A stretch of DNA of 64,000 nt. It comes from Heloderma charlesbogerti. Lineage: Eukaryota; Chordata; Lepidosauria; Squamata; Helodermatidae. The stretch lies in assembly GCA_026122225.1 (NCBI GenBank), contig JANEZZ010001870.1, positions 434,001 to 498,000 of the forward strand. The letters run 5' to 3'. Position 1 is the first letter of the stretch. Each line of letters starts with the position of its first letter. Under the pieces are notes generated by a model. The model was not told the DNA's origin. It made no database searches and was given only the letters and a program-made list of their open reading frames with translations. This document shows positions 62,053 through 64,000 of this stretch, one piece after another. Position numbers and translations under genes: made by a program.

Positions 62053-62269
62053 TTATTTTATTACACACTTTTCTATTTCATTTCTGGGTTTTTTTACATG
62101 GGGATTTTACATCTGTTGAATTTATCAGGTTGTTGTGTATTTGCAACCCAAGCAGTCGAATGTAGAGAAATTTTGGGCCAGCATGACCAGGACTTACACA
62201 AATCTGTTAGCACACGCAGTTAGATTTCTTTTGCCACTTGCATCAACTTATACATCAGAGATGGGATTT
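62053..62269. other. Unassigned sequence
   Basis: T-rich spacer between the MITE and BovB. Nothing recognised. Confidence 0.35.
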
Positions 62270-64000
62270 TCGTGATTGCTGCAAACAAAGTCCAAACAGC
62301 CCCTTCATGGATCACTGCTTTGTTGTGGCGAAGGGGCTTGCGTAACTCAGTGAAGTCATAAGCTATGCCGCGCAGAGCCACCCAAGACCCAAGCTCATGG
62401 AGGAGAGTTCTGACAAAATGTGGTCCACTGGAGAAGGAAATGGCAACCCACTCCAGTATTCTTGCCAAGAAAACCCCATGGAACGTGTCACAAGGCTATG
62501 ATGCTGGAAGATGAGCCCCTCAGGTCAGAAGGTGTCCAATATACTACTGGGGAAGAGCAGAGGGCATTTCCAAGTAGTGCCAGAAAGAGTGAAGCGGCTG
62601 GGCCAAAGCCGAAAGGACACTCAGCTGTGGATGTGTCTGGTGGTGAAAAGAAAGTCCGATGCTGTAAAGAACAATATTGTTTAGGAACCTGGAATGTAAG
62701 ATCAATTAATCAAGGTAAGCCGGAGGTGGTCAAACATGAGATGGCAAGATTGAACATTGACATCTTGGGCATCAGTGAACTAAAATGGACAAGCATGGGC
62801 GAATTGAATTCAGGTGACCATTATATCTACTACTGTGGGCAGGAATCCCTTAAAAGAAATGGAGTAGCACTCATAGTCAACAAAAGGATGGGAAAAGCAG
62901 TACTGGGGTACAATCTCAAAAACGATAGAATGATCTCAGTACAAATCCAAGGCAAATCATTCAACATCACAGTATTTCAAGTCTATGCCCCAACCACTGA
63001 GGCCGAAGAAGCTGAGGTTGATCAGCTATGAAGACCTACAACACCTTCTAGAACTAACACCAAAAAAAGATGTCCTTTTCATCATAGGGGATTGGAATGC
63101 TAAAGTAGGAAGTCAAGAAATAACCGGAACAACAGACAAGCATGGCCTTGGTGTACAAAATGAAGCAGGACAAAGGCTAATAGAGTTTTGCCAAGAGAAC
63201 ACGCTGATCATAGCAAACACGCTTTTCCAACAGCACAAGAGAGGACTCTACACATAGACATCACCAGATGGTCAATATCGAAATCAGATTGATTATGTCC
63301 TTTGCAGCCAAAGATGGAGAAGCTCTACACAGTCAGTCAAAACAAGACCTGGAGCTGACTGTGGCTCAGTTCATGAGCTTCCTATTGCAAAATTTCAGCT
63401 TAAATTGAAGAACGTAGGGAAAACCACTAAACCATTCAGTTATGACCTAAATCATATCCCTTATGAATATACAGTGGAGGTGAGGAATAGATTTCAGGGA
63501 TTAGACCTGATAGACAGAGTGCCTGAGGAACTATGGACGGAGGTCTGTAACATTGTTCAGGAGGCAGCAACTCAATCCATCCCCAAGAAAAAGAAATGCA
63601 AGAAAGCCAAGTGGCTGTCTGATGAGGCTTTACAAGTAGCTGAGGAAAGAAGGGAAGCGAAAAGCAAGGGAGAAAGGGGAAGATATAGCCAACTGAATGC
63701 AGAGTTCCAGAGAATAGCAAGGAGAGACAAGAAGGCCTTCTTAAATGAACAATGCAAAGAAATGGAGGAAAACGATAGAACGGGAAAGACTAGAGATCTC
63801 TTCAAGAAAATCGGAGATCTCAAGGGAACGTTTTGTGCAAAGACGGGCATGATAAAGGACAAAGAAGGCAGGGACCTAACAGAAGCAGATGAGATTAAGA
63901 AGAGGTGGAAGGAAGACACAGAAGAACTATACAGGAAAGATCTGAATGTCCCTGATAGCCATGATAGTGCGGTCACTGAACGTGAGCCGGACATCCTCGA
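62270..64000 (+). mobile_element. BovB (RTE) LINE, plus strand, continues beyond the window
   Basis: The 5' UTR includes gaaatggcaacccactccagtattcttgcc, a signature of BovB-type elements, and the coding region follows at 62420. With the minus-strand copy at 56913-60721 it gives two opposed BovB copies about 1.5 kb apart. Confidence 0.93.
62420..64000 (+). pseudogene. BovB endonuclease and start of RT region, two breaks
   Basis: The endonuclease frame (to 63031) has YCLGTWNVRSINQGKPEVVK, DILGISELKWTSMGELNSGD with the catalytic Glu, and VFQVYAPTTEAEEAEVDQL. A frame change follows, then (62985-63257) VLFIIGDWNAKVGSQEITG and a stop at 63255-63257. The sequence after it reads QYRNQIDYVLCSQRW (the IDY motif of APE-type endonucleases). 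The last part is open to the window edge, with KKKKCKKAKWLSDEALQVAE and ETEELYRKDL-like blocks. Apart from one frameshift and one or more stops it is well preserved. Confidence 0.92.

Noticed and set aside
1..64000. CRISPR array, bacterial defence locus, phage or operon.
   Set aside because: No regularly spaced repeats, no prokaryotic gene organisation. Spliced vertebrate genes and eukaryotic retroelements fill the window.

Overview
The window reads as nuclear DNA of a squamate reptile, probably a lizard. It has two spliced, conserved vertebrate genes and a repeat landscape typical of lepidosaurs: CR1, L2, L1, RTE-BovB, a probable Vingi-type LINE, Penelope-like, DIRS-like (tyrosine-recombinase) and Tc1-like elements, MITEs, an old endogenous retrovirus and tRNA/5S-derived SINEs. 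The species assignment is inference from this mixture. No bacterial-type genes, operons or CRISPR arrays are present.

Two host genes point tail to tail. The last three coding exons of TP53BP1 (tandem BRCT region, + strand, 18402-19488) end with a canonical AATAAA. The last ten coding exons of TUBGCP4 (gamma-tubulin complex protein 4, - strand, 48105 down to 43457) end with an ATTAAA. In human these genes are also convergent neighbours and nearly touch. Here the two poly(A) sites are about 23.6 kb apart, and that gap is almost entirely stacked mobile elements. Further 5' exons of both genes must lie outside the window or were not recognised.

Layout: 1-18325 is a mosaic lying 5' of the TP53BP1 exons. 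An L2 element (-), an L1-like element (-) split by a second L2, CR1 pieces, and a DIRS-like element (+, 9640-18128) split by a well preserved L2 (840-codon ORF) and by a CR1. 19600-43200 is the intergenic stack. It holds a Penelope-like element with hammerhead-type ribozyme cores and an internal MITE, an L1 split by a Tc1 transposon with about 200-bp inverted repeats, an L2 split by a solo-LTR candidate, a DIRS gag region split by an endogenous retrovirus (32859-39120), and an oppositely oriented DIRS fragment. 42451-42987 and 54475-54980 are inverted copies of a composite repeat that carries a 5S-rRNA-like segment joined to a CR1 3' tail. 48285-54470, in the territory 5' of the visible TUBGCP4 exons, is an L1. 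55763-61205 is a Vingi-like LINE split by BovB, itself split by a full-5'-end CR1. 61636-62052 is a MITE and 62270-64000 is a second, plus-strand BovB running off the window.

The genes do not form a functional unit beyond conserved synteny. The mobile-element ORFs are nearly all broken. Exceptions are the 840-codon L2 ORF, which lacks the N-terminal part of its endonuclease, and long open stretches in BovB and in the Tc1 transposase.
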